Positions 11,947-24,452 of a DNA stretch of 64,000 nt are shown here, piece by piece. Made by a program: the position numbers and the translations under genes. The stretch comes from Halictus rubicundus (Eukaryota > Arthropoda > Insecta > Hymenoptera > Halictidae): contig NC_135151.1 of assembly GCF_050948215.1 (NCBI RefSeq), positions 12,750,220 through 12,814,219 of the forward strand, in the 5' to 3' direction. The notes below the pieces were generated by a model. That model did not search any database. It was not told the origin of the DNA and saw nothing but the letters and a program-made list of their open reading frames with translations. Each line of letters starts with the position of its first letter. The stretch's first letter is position 1.

Positions 11947-13475
11947 CAATAGAGAAGGAGAGAGGATCACTGGGTGTCCCGGATCCCCTCGATCCTCGAA
12001 ACGAGGGCCGAAAACTGCGAGAGAGTGGCTCTCCGAGATGGCCGCTCCTAATAGAGAGGGATTCCGTTCAATTATATCTTATGGCCGCGTTCTCGACGGT
12101 AATGGCCGTGGACTGACGCTCATCCTTGCCCACGTCGAGCATGATTTTCAACGAGAAAATATGCTTCAAGCAGAGCCAAGAGAATTACGGAGAGCGCAGG
12201 AAACGAAAGAGAGATTTATCTTGAGCAGATGGCGCGCACCTGACCGCACAATGCGACGTAGAATTCAGCTAAGACAATGGGGGAGCCTGAAGATAGTTGT
12301 CCGATCGAGGCGCAATCTTATGGTTCCTCGATCGGCGAACTCGTCATATGGTTGACGGTTCCGCTCAGACTTGCTTGACGGCCGGTCGAAAGTTATAATT
12401 AATCGTTCCTCGGTGAACGGCTCATCGGGCAGCCTGCCGCCCGGAAAACTGAGTAGCAGAAAGATCCCTGAGAGTCGATGGCATTGTTCGCGCGATTAGG
12501 TGACCCGAGATTTGCGGATGATGGACGTGGGCTGGGAGATTTCGGTGACCGGTGCTAGCGCGACAGTGGAATTCGATGTTGCGACAAGCAGACTGCGAAT
12601 TTTGTGGATTTATATTAAAAATGAGCGGATTGAACGCGAAAACGTAAAAACATTTTAAAAACTTAACTGTACCGTTGTAGTACTTTCAGTTTGTTACAAT
12701 TATTAAGAGACGAAATGAATGTACGTATATTTTTTCGTAGCTTGCAAAGTAATACAGACAATTTTTATTTTGCATAAGAATCTAGCGACGACTCGTCTAG
12801 CGATGACTTGTTGCAAAATTGAGCGATTTAGAAATGTTCGGTGTTTGGGACACATGGTAGGATGGTAGTGAAATAATGCGTTTTTAGTCAGAACATGTTG
12901 TAGGTCGATATAAATTGCATTTGTTCTTTGATGGGCTGACTTCTGCTGGTTGGCGCGTGCATCTTTATGCAAAATCCAAATTACCTGAGTCTATTCCAGC
13001 CAGTACATTCCGAACGATAATAGCGATAGAGGATAGGCTAACGACACTAAACGAAGACAAAGGGACGATAGAAAAAGCGACAGCGTCTCCCCTATCGACT
13101 GGGCCATTGTGAGTTGAAGGGGATTTCGTCGGAGCTTGGGCGGAATCACTTTTGCCTGGGCGAGGAGTTTGCGTTTCGGAAGTAGCTCGGAAAAGCGAGA
13201 ACTTTCCGGTGGGTTGCGTGGGCTTAGTGATTCCTAAGTTCTTTCTCTGGCCCCGTTTGATCGTCGGGCGATGAAACATTGAAGTTTCGGCGTCAGATGA
13301 ATGCATTCATAAAGCAGCCCAACTTAAAAGCACAGTTTCGCCTAATCTTCGGCTATCTCCCTCGAGCCCAGTCGTCTCTCGCTCTCGGTCTATCCACCCC
13401 CGACGACTTAAGTACCTCAATTTGGTTCGTTCGTTTAATCTGCTTTGCACGCGAGGCAAGGGTAAGAAGAAACTC

Positions 13476-13510
13476 AGAGAGAGGGAGAGAGAGAGAGAGA
13501 GAGAGAGAGA
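13476..13510. repeat. (GA)n microsatellite
   Basis: GA repeats broken once by GGG near 13483; the pure part is about 26 bases. It lies in a purine-rich segment that continues to about 13560. Confidence 0.95.
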
Positions 13511-13800
13511 ACTTGAGAGGGGAGGGAGAGGAGGAAGGGAGTTGTAGGGGGTTAGGCGGTGGAAGATGGCGCGCGTAAGCGTGCTAGGACGGAGTCGAGC
13601 CCGGTCTGATGCGAACCGTGGAGAGAGCTGCATGCTAAGCGAATTGCAAAACGTGGTAAAGTGCAGTTTGCAGTTCCCGCGTATCTCTGATGAAGTCTGT
13701 CAACTGCACGGGCAAAAAGGAGCGGAGTCAGGCCAAGGAGCTTACATCTAATTAACCGTGATTAATTAAATCCGTTGCATGTTCTCGCCGTTTTCCGGTG

Positions 13801-13826
13801 CTGCGTCGCGTCGCGTCGCGTCGCGG
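13801..13826. repeat. pentamer array (GCGTC)n
   Basis: About four perfect GCGTC units, then a degenerate one. This is a very CpG-dense short tandem repeat. Confidence 0.85.
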
Positions 13827-14574
13827 CGGTGCACGAGAGAATACATCTCGCTGCACTCGCGGCAAACAAAAATCTATTTATCAGGACCCGTGTCCGGAGG
13901 TCACGGACCTTGACTCCTCCAACCCCCCTCCTCTCTCTCTCTCTCGGCTCCGTCGACGTAATCTCGATGAAATTCGATCGAATAGAAACGTTTAATTAGG
14001 AATTAACGGCGACGAACTTCGAATCGTGCCTGGCGATAGCCAATTTAGGAGGTCCGAGTACGTTGATTGCTCGTTCATTTATTTACGAGCAACCCGGCAA
14101 CTTTATTCCCGCGGATTAAATTCGTGAATAATTCCACGATCGTCGCGAACAGTTTGTACACAATCTCTTTCCCCGTTTACTTAGCGGCCGGCCCGTTCGA
14201 AATAATTAATCGGCCCCGACTCCCATTATCGACTATTATCGGCTCCGCAAAAGCCACGATGAAACTGGAAGTTCGACGGCTCGGTGTATAGAAAATAATG
14301 AAACGATACCGGACCCGGAACTGGGCTAAACTTCAGGGAAACTTCTTCTTTCCCATCTCGCTGCTCCCCCCCCCTGGTCCCACCGACAGGATAAAACTCC
14401 CATTAACGGCTTGATTAGCATTGATAATCCGTCCAGTCCTACTTCGGCCGTGCCAAAAGACTCCGCGAACCGAGAAGAATCGAAAAGTTTCCAGCGTTCT
14501 AGCGAGCGCGGTGTCCCTTTTACATCTGGAATGCTCTGGGCCACCGGTGACCCGTGCTCTACTTGCCATCTATC

Positions 14575-14702
14575 AAACACGCATAACTTTTGAACCAGTG
14601 AATTCCTCGCCTTAGAACTTCGATTTTTGGCATTTTCTCGTCAAGACGTACACTATTATATACTAAAAAGTAAAAAATTTCTGTGTTGCCAAGGTGAAGT
14701 TA
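14575..14702 (+). repeat. REP-A dispersed repeat, solo copy
   Basis: This copy of a ~130 bp interspersed repeat begins ACACGCATAACTTTTGAAC, runs through TTTTTGGCATTTTCTCG, and ends CCAAGGTGAAGTT. Six copies are in the window (14575, 17925, 31779, 32080, 39499, 56540). In the one paired case (31779-32185) the GAAGTT end is the outer terminus and the GCATAAC end faces the centre, so this copy would be a right arm with its left partner missing. The copies are diverged and lack a common reading frame. Confidence 0.8.
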
Positions 14703-15458
14703 CTGTGACTCGAACAATTTCATTACTGTACTATCCGTAGAAGAGGAAATGTCTGATCGTACATAGACACGTCAGCCAATTTTCCATAAATAGCAAACGT
14801 TTAAGGTTGGAATAAATTGAACGACGACAGAAATATAGGGAAACTCTTTTTTTAGTTTTAACTGTCTCCGTGGCCCGCTTTCAAAGAGATTTAACTGTGA
14901 CAACGCGGTAACGAACGGAAGAAGAGTCGACGGTCGCCGAGGGACCGGCTTTAGTATTCTTGAATTTTTAATGACATCAGAATTGCTCGGTTGTTAATTT
15001 CGGTCGGCCGCAAAAATCACGATTGAGATTTAAGTGCGATTAAATTGGAGAACGGCTTGCACGCGTGGGAGGTTGTCATGGGGGTTGGTCCGTGCCGATT
15101 AAAAATAAGGGTGGACCGATCGAACGTGACGTCTATTTCGCTTTTGTATCCCGACGTTTTCGGTGCGTGCTTTTGGGGCTCGGGAGGTGCGAGGTTATTG
15201 GCCAAGAATTTCCTAAAAAGAATTTACAACCCCTACATTTCCAACCTCTTGTCTGTCTCTTTGAAGAAAATTATTATTACTGCTTAGAAAGAAAATTCAG
15301 TACAATCTTCTAATGTTAATAAATAAGCGTACCAAGTTAGAAATTATAATACCTAATACAGTTCTTTTACAAAATTCTCAGAAATTGATCTATAGTCAGA
15401 GCATCACATGGGATAAATGACAAGATTTAATGGCGCTTAGTGACAAAGCGTATAAATG

Positions 15459-15492
15459 GACTGCAGATTTTATGCACTTTGTAACAGGAACG
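15459..15492 (+). repeat. REP-B fragment
   Basis: GGACTGCAGATTTTATGCAC matches a short motif seen at 35394, 41931, 5501 and (inverse) 41041, 32275 and 32405. Consensus by eye: ACTGYGGAT, then TTT, then TATGCATTTATGAC. It is probably the end of an old miniature element. Confidence 0.55.
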
Positions 15493-16867
15493 TATGAAAT
15501 ATAAGTGCAAATCAAAGTATAATATGAAATGTAAAACAGTGAAGAGACCAGAGCAATGTAAGAATTGCATTTTATTTTATTGAACTCCTTTGACTATGAA
15601 ACAAATCTTTATGCAACCCCTGTTTCTTGCAGTTACTCCAACGATTCCGACATTGCATAGAAATTCACAGTCAACTCACGAGTGCACCAGTTGATCCAAG
15701 TTCAACAATTTGCAGCAACCAGAATAAAATCATTGAAACGCCCATATCAGAGACCGCGATCCATTTAATCACCACGAAGCCAACACATCTCTAAAACTCG
15801 ATCGAAAGTTGATCTCGCGGGCCCATTAGGATGCAAAGCGATTCAATGGCCTCTCAAAAATCGCGGCCGAACGCCATCTTTCCAACGGTGGCGGTTTTTT
15901 CGCGGCGAGTCCCGACGAAACTTTTTAATATAAAATGCAAGCAGCGATATTACCGCGTAAGACCCGGGGCCACTCTTTCTCTGTCTCGATACGATAAAAC
16001 TTCGGCTGTAAATCAAAGCGTGCCGGTACGGTGCAGGGAGCCCCGGGTAAACTCGGATTCTCACATATTTTATTGTTTCATAATAAAACTTTGCTACGGT
16101 TCTCGATAGGAATGCGGGGGTGAGAGCTCGCGCGACACTTGGCCTGGGGGAAAACAGGGCGAAGAAAAAGGGTAAGGAAAAGGTCCGTGGCGATAAAGGG
16201 TCAGGACGATCGCATGGAAGGGCGGCTTTACGACCTTACAAATCTGACGGAAAGATACTCCGCTGATTTTCGTCGCTATTCAGTTCTTTTATGGAGATCC
16301 GATCCGGAGGCGGAAAAGTTCGCGGGGCATCGCCGCGCCCGTCGATTTCCTCGTAAGAAAACGGATCGGCCCGATCTGAAGGCGATCTATCCGGGAAAAC
16401 CTGGTCGAACGCGTTGTTTTATTGAGGTCCCGGCGATTTATGAATCGGAAAATGCAAACGAAGCTGCGCCGCGTTTTAACGCTCGCGATAAAATAAGCGA
16501 TCCGCTCCGGTATACGTGGACGGAATTTATTGCATCTTTAATGCACGGCGATTTTTTCGTTGAACGCGCGGTTTGCGACTGCGCGGTGAGTCCCTGGAAA
16601 AAGCTTATCGCGTTTAACATCTCGGATAATTTCTACTATTTAACACTGGGAAGGCGGATGGTTTTGAAGATTGTATAGATAGAAATCTTTGATTCCATTC
16701 AGACAATTATCCATGAATACCTTGAAACATATTTTTAACGGTGTTTTATCCACGTCTAATCTACGTCTTCTTATTTCAGCCAATCGCACACCGATTGAAG
16801 TTCATCGCCAGGAGCTGAATACCGAGGCCTCTAAAATTATGAGTGACAAAGGAGTCCTAACCTCTGT

Positions 16868-16899
16868 AACCATAAAACAAGTCGCAGTGCAAGGGGCCA
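16868..16899 (-). mobile_element. fragment of TTAA family T3 end
   Basis: GTCGCAGTGCAAGGGG with its upstream GTAACC...AAA context aligns with the right end of the complete element at 36731-37076 (ATCGCAGTGCAAGGGG). The TTAA itself is not preserved here and no left end is found, so this is a truncated relic. Confidence 0.45.
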
Positions 16900-17924
16900 A
16901 ATAACAGACATCTGAAATCGGCGAGTGTTCGAGAATCGGAGCTCAGGTCCAATTTTCCAAGACAATTCTGCAAAATATCTGCAGCGCAATAAATTCCCTG
17001 GCCGATCACGATAGAGACTCTGGGTGCGTGCGACAAACACGGCGTGTTTTTACATTTTGATCCACTCTGTCCCGGAAGAAAAACAACAAGGAAGACGTTA
17101 ACGCGTAGGAGCGGGAGGGTGGGGGGCGTAGGTCTCGGAAACGCAGGACGTCGCGGTGTGATTGATCGTTTCACTTCGGTTCATCGGATTTATCAGCGGG
17201 GCTATCCGTGGTATGCGTATTTTCTTGCAGCATCACGAGATTGCCCTCGTACTTTCTTCCGTCCCCTTCGCTCCTCCCCTCCCACCACCGCCGTTCGTTT
17301 CCACATCCCCCCTTTACCATCGAGCGGCCCTTTATCGCCCGAGCATTATCCGGAGAGTCTCGTGCAGTGAAAAACTTCCTGGTTTTCACGAGGCGAATCG
17401 CGAATCGAACGTACTGCCATATAACTCGATTACAGTACGAACATGGAAGTACAGGGTAAGAGGGAAAGAAGCCGAGGAAAGAGGAAGAGGATCGGACCGG
17501 TGAAAAGGAGTTGGAAAGTGAAAGGGGACGGGGGATGAAAGCCGAACAGTGGGTTCAATTATCGGTCGGCGGTAGCGAGGATTTCTTTCTTTCGTTTTTC
17601 TTCACCAGGGTCGAGATCTTCTCTAGTCTCCCGACGGAAATGCGATGGGGGATCTTGAAAGTTGCGCCTGCTCTCGGCTCCACTGTTTTGCCAATCACGA
17701 AGAAAGCGACGATACTTTTCGGTTTAACTGGCCGGGCCGATGGGTATTGAAATAAGTGGACTGGCTGGCAAACGATAATACAGTGTGTGATACTCGTTAA
17801 AACAACCTGCACTTGAGAACGCGTGGATTCGTTAACTGGTTGCGGACGAGTTTCGAATATTTATTTCTAGTATATTCTTCCATGAATTTATACTACGATT
17901 TTTTAAATAAAACATCAAAATTAA

Positions 17925-18055
17925 GGCTAAACTTCACCTTGGCAACCCAAAAATTTTTAACTTTTTACTTTATAATCCTGTACATTTTGACGAGAAAATG
18001 CCAAAAATCGAAGTTTTAAGGCGAGGAATTCACTGGTTCAAAAGTTACGCGTGTT
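17925..18055 (-). repeat. REP-A dispersed repeat, inverted solo copy
   Basis: It begins GGCTAAACTTCACCTTGG and ends GTTACGCGTGTT, the reverse complement of the copy at 14575-14702. The two are more alike than other pairs but face away from each other relative to the paired element at 31779-32185, so they are two separate half elements, not the termini of one 3.4 kb transposon. Confidence 0.8.
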
Positions 18056-19996
18056 TCAAGCAGTCTAGTCGTTAAAGTGCACTCCTCAGAAATTCATAAT
18101 TTTTTCAACACATAAAATTGCAGACACATTTCAATAATATCACCCCTGGTAACACTACTTCTCTCCACTACGTCTCCAAATTTCGTCTATTTCGTACCAA
18201 TGATATTCCTTCGGCAATTTTCTCCAGTCGCGAATTCCGTTGATTCCCTGTTCTCCCAACACTCGATCCGAAGTGAAACAGTTTCTCCGCCGTTCGAAAA
18301 AGGAATCGAAAGGCCGTAATGAACGCTAGCGGACAAGAAAAGAAACACGACGCGCGTGAGAGAGCGCTTCAGGAAGCGAGTCGAACCCCGAGGGGGATTT
18401 CTGAACGTAATAGAGGCGGATACTCTAGCGGCACGCATTATTCTCGTTACGGTGCCGAGGTTGAGGTTTATGGCGTAGATGGTTATAGTCCGTGATAGTG
18501 GTTTATGCCCTACATCGTCGTTTCCCAGAGCCTTCGAATGTCGACCGATGCTGCGAATTTGCCCACCCTTCTTGCCCCCGGAACCAACCCCTGCTACCCG
18601 TTTTGCTCCTTCCTGTTTCCTTTCCGTCTTGTCTGCCAGTTCATCCTCATTTTTCTCGTGTTATCGTCGTGACTGCTGCTAGTCATACCGACATCCTTCC
18701 ACGCGTGCACAATGAAACCAGAACCGATAGCGGATGATTACAATACGGCCTTCGATCTAATCGGGACAGTACTCATTGCTCTCTTTCTCTGTTTCTTTCT
18801 CTTTCTTCGTGTATTAATTACATAGAAATTTGATATTTTCATCAATTTTAGTAGTGAAACTAAAAATCTATGAAAATGGTTGGGTACTAGACAATGAATT
18901 TTTACGCAAAATTAAATTTTGTCTGCGTTAATTGTGCGAAATGCGAGTTACATAAAAATTGATTTCTCCTTTTAACCCTCCATATGCTATGCCGGGGAGT
19001 TACTCGTACAATTTTATTCCGATATAAGACGGTGCTTTTTATTTCGAAATAAGAAAATCGCTATCCCCTCTTCTTCTTCTTCATCCGAAATACGACGAAA
19101 GCCGGTCCCGAACTGTCACCTTATATCAAAAGAAGATTCCGGCTTAGGCCTGGAACTCGCAGAAGTCCGAAGGTTACTAACTTGAACAGGTTGTAAATAA
19201 TGTGCCAGTAATATTAAGTTCATTAAATACATACGATGAATCAAAATCGATTGTCTCAAGCTTGCCAATAATCACCCTTTACGATCACTCCAACGTTGTT
19301 CTGCGATCATCCAGCGTTATCTTTATGATCCCGCGGCAGCCATGATCACGCGTCCAATTCTCGCTGCATTAAACCGTGGAAATATCGTGGCTGGGGGATG
19401 CGCACCGTCGTTATTATTCCCGATCACAGGCGGTCCGAAACTAATACCCCGCTCCATAATTCACGTAATTTACGTTATCAATTGGTCGCCGCGCAAATAC
19501 ACCCTTGTAGAACGTTGATCATTTTTTCCGGCGCACCCTCCCGCACGCCGGTTTGCGCGAGCAGCAACGCCAGGTAATTTCTGTTCGCCGATAAAACGGC
19601 CGTACATATTAAAGAATTATAGGGAGTATCGAATAAAAGCGTGCGCCTAAGCACCGTCGATTATTAATTACTCGACCCGTTGTAACTACGCGGCCGCCGT
19701 TGCTGCTAGATTACAGCGGGGCCGTCGTAAATCAGCGACCTGTAACCGACGCCCGGATCCTGTTTTTCGTCCCATCGAAAACGATTAAAACCAGGATCGC
19801 TCCCGGCCCCCGAGGAGGGGACGGGGATTATGATTGGTGCACGCAATAAACCGGTCGCATAATTCCCGAGCTTACCGGGATTTCTCGTTTTCGAAGGTGA
19901 GACCCAGGGAATAGATAGGTGTACATAAACTGTTGTATTGTTCTCTAGTTACTAAAATCTTTTGAGAAAGAAGCATATGAATATGCCCTGATGCCA
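18056..19996. other. non-coding stretch, no gene recognised
   Basis: I see no gene or clear repeat. 19300-19870 is mildly CpG-rich. TTTTAACCCTCCATATGC at 18975 resembles a TTAA transposon end, but no partner was found. Confidence 0.5.
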
Positions 19997-20000
19997 TTAA

Positions 20001-20215
20001 CACTAGAACTACACTGGTCAAAATGACTGGTGGATGATTTCTTCTTTCGCGATTACTGAAACTATGAAAACGTTTTCACGAATATTTGTTTAATATATCT
20101 CTTCTTTGGAGTACACGTTACCATAAAAATCGTACGAAACCTGAGCAAATTTTAATCTTGCTGTTATTATAAAGGGATAAGTCTAAGTCACGTTTAGGGC
20201 TCGGTAGTTCTAGTG
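20001..20215 (-). mobile_element. TTAA-flanked miniature element, family T1, copy 1
   Basis: Exact TTAA flanks (19997-20000 and 20216-20219) enclose 215 bp. The ends are CACTAGAACTACA and, in reverse complement, CACTAGAACTACC, a 13-bp TIR, the TIR length of piggyBac itself. A subterminal palindrome, ACTGGTCAAAATGACTGGT, lies next to the left end. The copy at 50283-50499 is in opposite orientation and has the same palindrome and TIR, with about a quarter of internal positions changed by eye. There is no transposase, so it would need to be mobilised in trans by a piggyBac-type enzyme. Confidence 0.88.
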
Positions 20216-21350
20216 TTAATCGGGAGATTTTTATTTTACATACAGATACGCAGTCGACGCACTTTCCAATGTATTTTGTCCCATCTCGATCCGTTCTCGA
20301 GATATGAGTGATCAAATAGTAAAACTTGTAAAAACTGACCTGCCTCAATTTCCGGCCCACGGGGTAGGTCAGAAATGAGTGCTAGAGCGAGAAAGATCTA
20401 GCGTGTAAAAGAGAGAGCGAGATAATCAAATATTAAAAAATTAGCTTCGTCTTTAATTGACGATACCTCGGGAACCAAGTGTGGCATCGTAATGCAACCA
20501 AACCCTAATAATTTAAATATTATTTAATGGTAATTAACATATTTTTGGATAAAAATATTGTTCACAACCATTTTATTAACTGTCTAAGAGACGGAGCATC
20601 ATACTTTTCATTGATGTGCATAGGTATCGTAGGAGGCAGGCGCGAAAAGGAGAGTGTTGAGACGCAACGTAATGCGTAATGCTAATAAAAAATAGAAAAT
20701 AAATAAATAAATTGGTCTAAGAGTCGAAGGCTCTTCAGCCCGAAGCGACGGGACTCGACCGAGTTTTTCTGCGACTTTCCGGCGCCGCAACATTAACAAT
20801 TTAAGACAGCGTCATTTCTACAGCTCACCCCCAATTTTCTTTACCACCTCCACCACAAATTTCACATCCCTTAGAAGCCTTCAGCCAGTCCTCACATAAG
20901 CTACATCGTTGCACAGTCGTTTTAATTAAAATACAATCTATTGTTACCAATATGCCAGTTATTCTACCGCTCATCAAACCACCCTCGCCCTTTAATAACT
21001 ACCTAGCACGGTTTTAAATAACCAAGCAGGAGTGACAGATGTGAGAAAAGTCGAGTTTACTGATCTTTTCCATCTACGCACGTACAGAGAATTCGCGAAC
21101 AAGCCAAACACGCATAAAAACACCCGAACGAGCTTCTTGAACTCTCTTGCGCCCGATAGACCCGTGCAACCTAGCGTGTGCGTGTATGCGTGAGCGCCGA
21201 CGGTGTTGTGACCGCGGCATATTAAAAACAAACGTTAGCGGCCGCGAGAACGAGTGGCGGGCGTTAGGCGGTTTACCTCAACGCATGAAATAAAACCGGA
21301 AAAACCGAGAAACATCGGGATGGGGATTCGCGGTCATACGGCGAAGTCTA

Positions 21351-21396
21351 ACGCTACGATACAATACGATACGTTGCGATACGATCCGATACGCTT
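21351..21396 (+). repeat. degenerate decamer array (ACGAT-based)
   Basis: Consecutive 10-base blocks read ACGCTACGAT, ACAATACGAT, ACGTTGCGAT and ACGATCCGAT. The second half of each block is nearly constant and the first half varies, indicating an old pentamer/decamer expansion. Confidence 0.8.
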
Positions 21397-21879
21397 ACGG
21401 TTGCGACAAACGGTTCACGAACACGAAGCGCGAACATGGATTACGGTCTGGGATTTTATGTTTATTCGACGTGCGGAGTATTTGGGTAATTGTGTCTCTG
21501 TACTATTATCGTCGCCTTGTCATCCCTTGAATAAAAGACAGTTATTAAAATATACTACTCTTACAGTACTGTAGGAATGTAATGAAACAAACCCTCACTT
21601 CACAGTACTCGTTGAAGTTTATAACGATGACATTTGCGAGTTTTGCGCTCGTTCAATATTATCTAGAGAATCTATTTCATTCTCTTGTTATATTTCTTCT
21701 TAACCACCCCGTCTTGTCTCACCTTTCTGCACTCAGGGAAGTGAAGTAGATCCGGCTCGTCGATGAGAGGAAGGAAGAGAATAATAAAGTGAAAGGAGGA
21801 GACAGAGAGAGGATGTCTGTTGTTCCGAGATTCAGTATGCCGGTGTCCCTTTTCCATCGTGCAGGTCCTTTCTTGCATA

Positions 21880-22207
21880 TAGGGGCATGCGAGTAGAGCA
21901 GAGCAAAGCAGAGCAGAATTCTCTTTCCACGGCGACCTCACTTGTAAGCATCTTCCTACCAGCATCGTTGTAACACAGCCCGTAGGGCGGCATTACATTA
22001 GGCCATAGTGGCCGCAGTAATCTCAGCTATGTGTATCCATTTAGCCCCGGGCATATAGTACGGCCTATCCAGTGTAATCCGAGCTTAATTGCCCGCCGAA
22101 TCAATGCCATCCCCCGTGTCCTCCTGCTCCTCGCTTTGCTGCTGTTGCTGTTGCTGCTGCTGCTCTGCTATGCTCTGCTCTGCTTTGCTCTGCTGTCCTG
22201 CCCCTAC
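21880..22207. repeat. inverted pair of GAGCA-rich arms
   Basis: GAGCAAAGCAGAGCAGA (21901-21917) is perfectly complementary to TCTGCTCTGCTTTGCTC (22174-22190). The match extends imperfectly outward to a shared AGGGGCA/TGCCCCT block (21881 and 22199). About 255 bp separate the arms. Because the arms are low-complexity GCA/GCT repeats, independent expansion is possible, but the shared AGGGGC flank argues for an inverted duplication. Confidence 0.5.
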
Positions 22208-23640
22208 ACCCCCATACTCCATACTCGACCAAACCCCCATACACCCGTCACCCCGTACCATCGATGCTCCCTATCGCCATAGTACTTATTACGCATTGTG
22301 CGTCCGACCGGCGCCGCACGATTAAGGAAGCCAAGCCACGTTCGGAAAGACAACACACGCGTGCTTGCGTAAGCTGATTGCGTACCCGCTCCGACGATTA
22401 ACTGCATTAATAACTATAGCAGTCTTCCGCAAATTAACGTCGCGTAACCGATCGATACGCGTTCGCGGAAGAAACGCGAGAGACTCCCAGTTATTGCTAT
22501 GGCGCTGATGGTTGTAGCGTTGTAACACAGTCTTCGACAATTCGGGACGTATCCACTTGTGCAGCATGGTGTAATTGTTCACGCTATATAGACAGATCAA
22601 CTCTGGGTAATTAACCCTTTTGAGGAAAATGCTCGAATACAAAAGTGAGAAGGTTGTGAAAGAATTTAAGCATGTTTTTACATTATTTTCGACTTTTTAG
22701 GACGATCAAAAAGGAAAATACGTTTACATTTAACAATTTTTATTTTGCGTAGAAATCCGCAGAATAATTTCGAACGACTGAGAAGTTTTAATCGCTGAAA
22801 TTGTGAACTAATTCGTAGCGCGAAAGAAGCTGGAAAATGACCAATGGAATGATCGATCGTATAATACTTATTCCCAGCAGTAATGCGAGTAACGTTCGCG
22901 AATGGCAACAACACCTGTTGCAGTAATTAATGCAAAGTTTCAGCGAGGACGCGATCACATTTTTACGAAACGGCCGTTTATGTAATTGGGCCCGGCCTAT
23001 GGCTTGTAACGCTATTAGCAGGGAGAACGAGTGCAGATTAAAAACGTGGCTTAAGGAGACGTTAAGGATGGTCGTTAACGTCTCCGGTGATATACTCGGG
23101 AGGGAGATAGGACGAAGATGGTAACAACCCCTATGGGTGATACGATCCTTTAAGCACGATAATACCCACCGATGAGCTCCCAACGTACCTGAGGGAAATT
23201 ATCAAATACCTAGTCGATGATGGGATAAATCTCATCCGGCAATCGGCCGCGGATGATGCTATACGCTGTCTATTGCGTTCGATTGAAACGTAATGCGAGC
23301 GAAAAAAAGAGCTGCAGAAGGAAAAATCTCGATCATCGAACCTTTTTCATATTTTTCACAATTTCGTCGCTCTTGATATTCCGTGGAAACTTTTGCGTAT
23401 TCGAGAACTCCAGTTCAAATGTCACTTAACTTCTCCTTCGCTGACTGATATTTAAGAGAAAAATTTTTGAATTTTTGTCCTTCCCGAAAGGAACGTTGAA
23501 GTAACACGATGCCTCGTTACGTACCTCTGACATTGAAATATTTAATTGAATTAGATTCGTTCGATAGAAAAAAATATTTACAGAAGTGTGTTACGTATCC
23601 GCGAGTGATATACAAATTATCCTTTAATTTTAATCCAATA

Positions 23641-23807
23641 AAGTGATTTCTCTGTATATGTCGCCAAGGCCTGGATGATAAACGTCGCGGAATTATCCTC
23701 ACTACCGCGGGGTGTACTCCGTGAGGGGCCTCGTACGCCGTGCAGTGTAAACATAATACACGACGCTCGAAAGACCCGTGTTGTTGACATATATTGAGAA
23801 TTCACTT
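23641..23807. mobile_element. Tc1/mariner-like miniature element, second family, copy 1
   Basis: The ends AAGTGATTTCTCTGTATATG and, in reverse complement, AAGTGAATTCTCAATATATG form an imperfect TIR. The interior matches 53699-53878 along its length (TCGCCAAG, GGATGATAAACGTC, CCTCGTACGCCG, AAGACCCGTGTTGTTGACAT). A TA precedes the left end; the right flank is not TA. It is 167 bp, non-coding and non-autonomous. Confidence 0.8.
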
Positions 23808-24452
23808 CGGTAGTTTGACGATTGAATCAAGTCTTTTCTCAAAAAATAGCAGAGCTAGCATTGAACTATATCCTGCGACGTAAGGGAGATAACTGATATG
23901 TAAATTCCAAACGTGGTCATGAAAAGAAGGGACTGAACGTTTCAGAACTTGACCTTAGATAGTATAATGCTCGGTTCCCTGCGCCGGAGTTTGTAGTCCG
24001 TTGATGTAACACACCGGCTGGTTTTATCGCTCGTAAAAGGAAGAAATGAATACAAGTGCCAGTAAAGACAGAACATGTATGGCCACGGACGCAGGACCTT
24101 TCATTGTTTCCTGTTTGTCAGCCAGCGGCGGGCATTGGTCACAGGAAAACCCACGGTATTCGTAAATGCCCGTAAACTATAAGTGGGAGACGTTAAAACG
24201 ATATATGTCTCCACTGAAGTCTGTGTAACAGTTGAAATCTGAGCGAAGCAATAATATAAATGAAAAGAATTTTGAAAAGAGTCATTCCAAAATTTTAGAT
24301 AGTAGTTCATATTCTGTTTGTTAGCAATGGTTTTCTTACACTTTTCTAATATGTAAGACAAACTCTAACAAAACGAGAACTGGACTAAATAAAAAGACAC
24401 AGCTGTACAATTCAAATAGTGTTAAGGGAAAATGACGTACCTCCTTGATTGA
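23808..24452. other. non-coding spacer
   Basis: I see nothing beyond A+T-rich DNA with open frames under 90 codons. Confidence 0.5.

Larger units (their letters stand above)
11947..14574. other. non-coding stretch with simple repeats
   Basis: I see no gene. Open frames reach 113 codons and are not recognisable. The stretch contains a GA tract (13476-13510), a GCGTC pentamer array (13801-13826), a CT tract (13929-13945) and a nine-base C run (14366-14374). TCTAGCGACGACTCG is locally repeated as TCTAGCGATGACTTG near 12781-12811. Confidence 0.55.
14703..17924. other. non-coding stretch, no gene recognised
   Basis: I see no gene. The longest open frame (16139-16678, plus, 179 codons) opens at TTG; its first ATG is near codon 26. 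Its product is basic and unrecognised. A REP-B fragment lies at 15459-15492, and a probable right-end fragment of TTAA family T3 (GTCGCAGTGCAAGGGG) at 16868-16899. 17200-17540 is strongly purine/pyrimidine biased. Confidence 0.55.
20220..23640. other. non-coding stretch with short arrays
   Basis: I see no gene. It holds a 10-bp-period ACGAT array (21351-21396), a pair of inverted GCAGAGC-type arms (21880-21917 and 22174-22207), a CTG-rich tract (22131-22170), and a possible single TTAA-type end TTAACCCTTTTGAGG at 22611. Confidence 0.55.

Noticed and set aside
17813..18019. Similar peptides (LNFT...KFKF-like) encoded by REP-A copies at 17925 and 56540
   Set aside because: The similarity is DNA-level repeat homology; the same frame has stops in the copy at 31779.
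22131..22200. CTG-rich tract as a poly-glutamine or poly-leucine exon
   Set aside because: The frames are short, read as poly-Cys or poly-Leu, and the tract grades into irregular GCTCT words.
12700..22800. CAATTTTTATTTTGC shared at 12758 and 22734 as a dispersed repeat
   Set aside because: Only about 16 A+T-rich bases match convincingly; flanks do not align.
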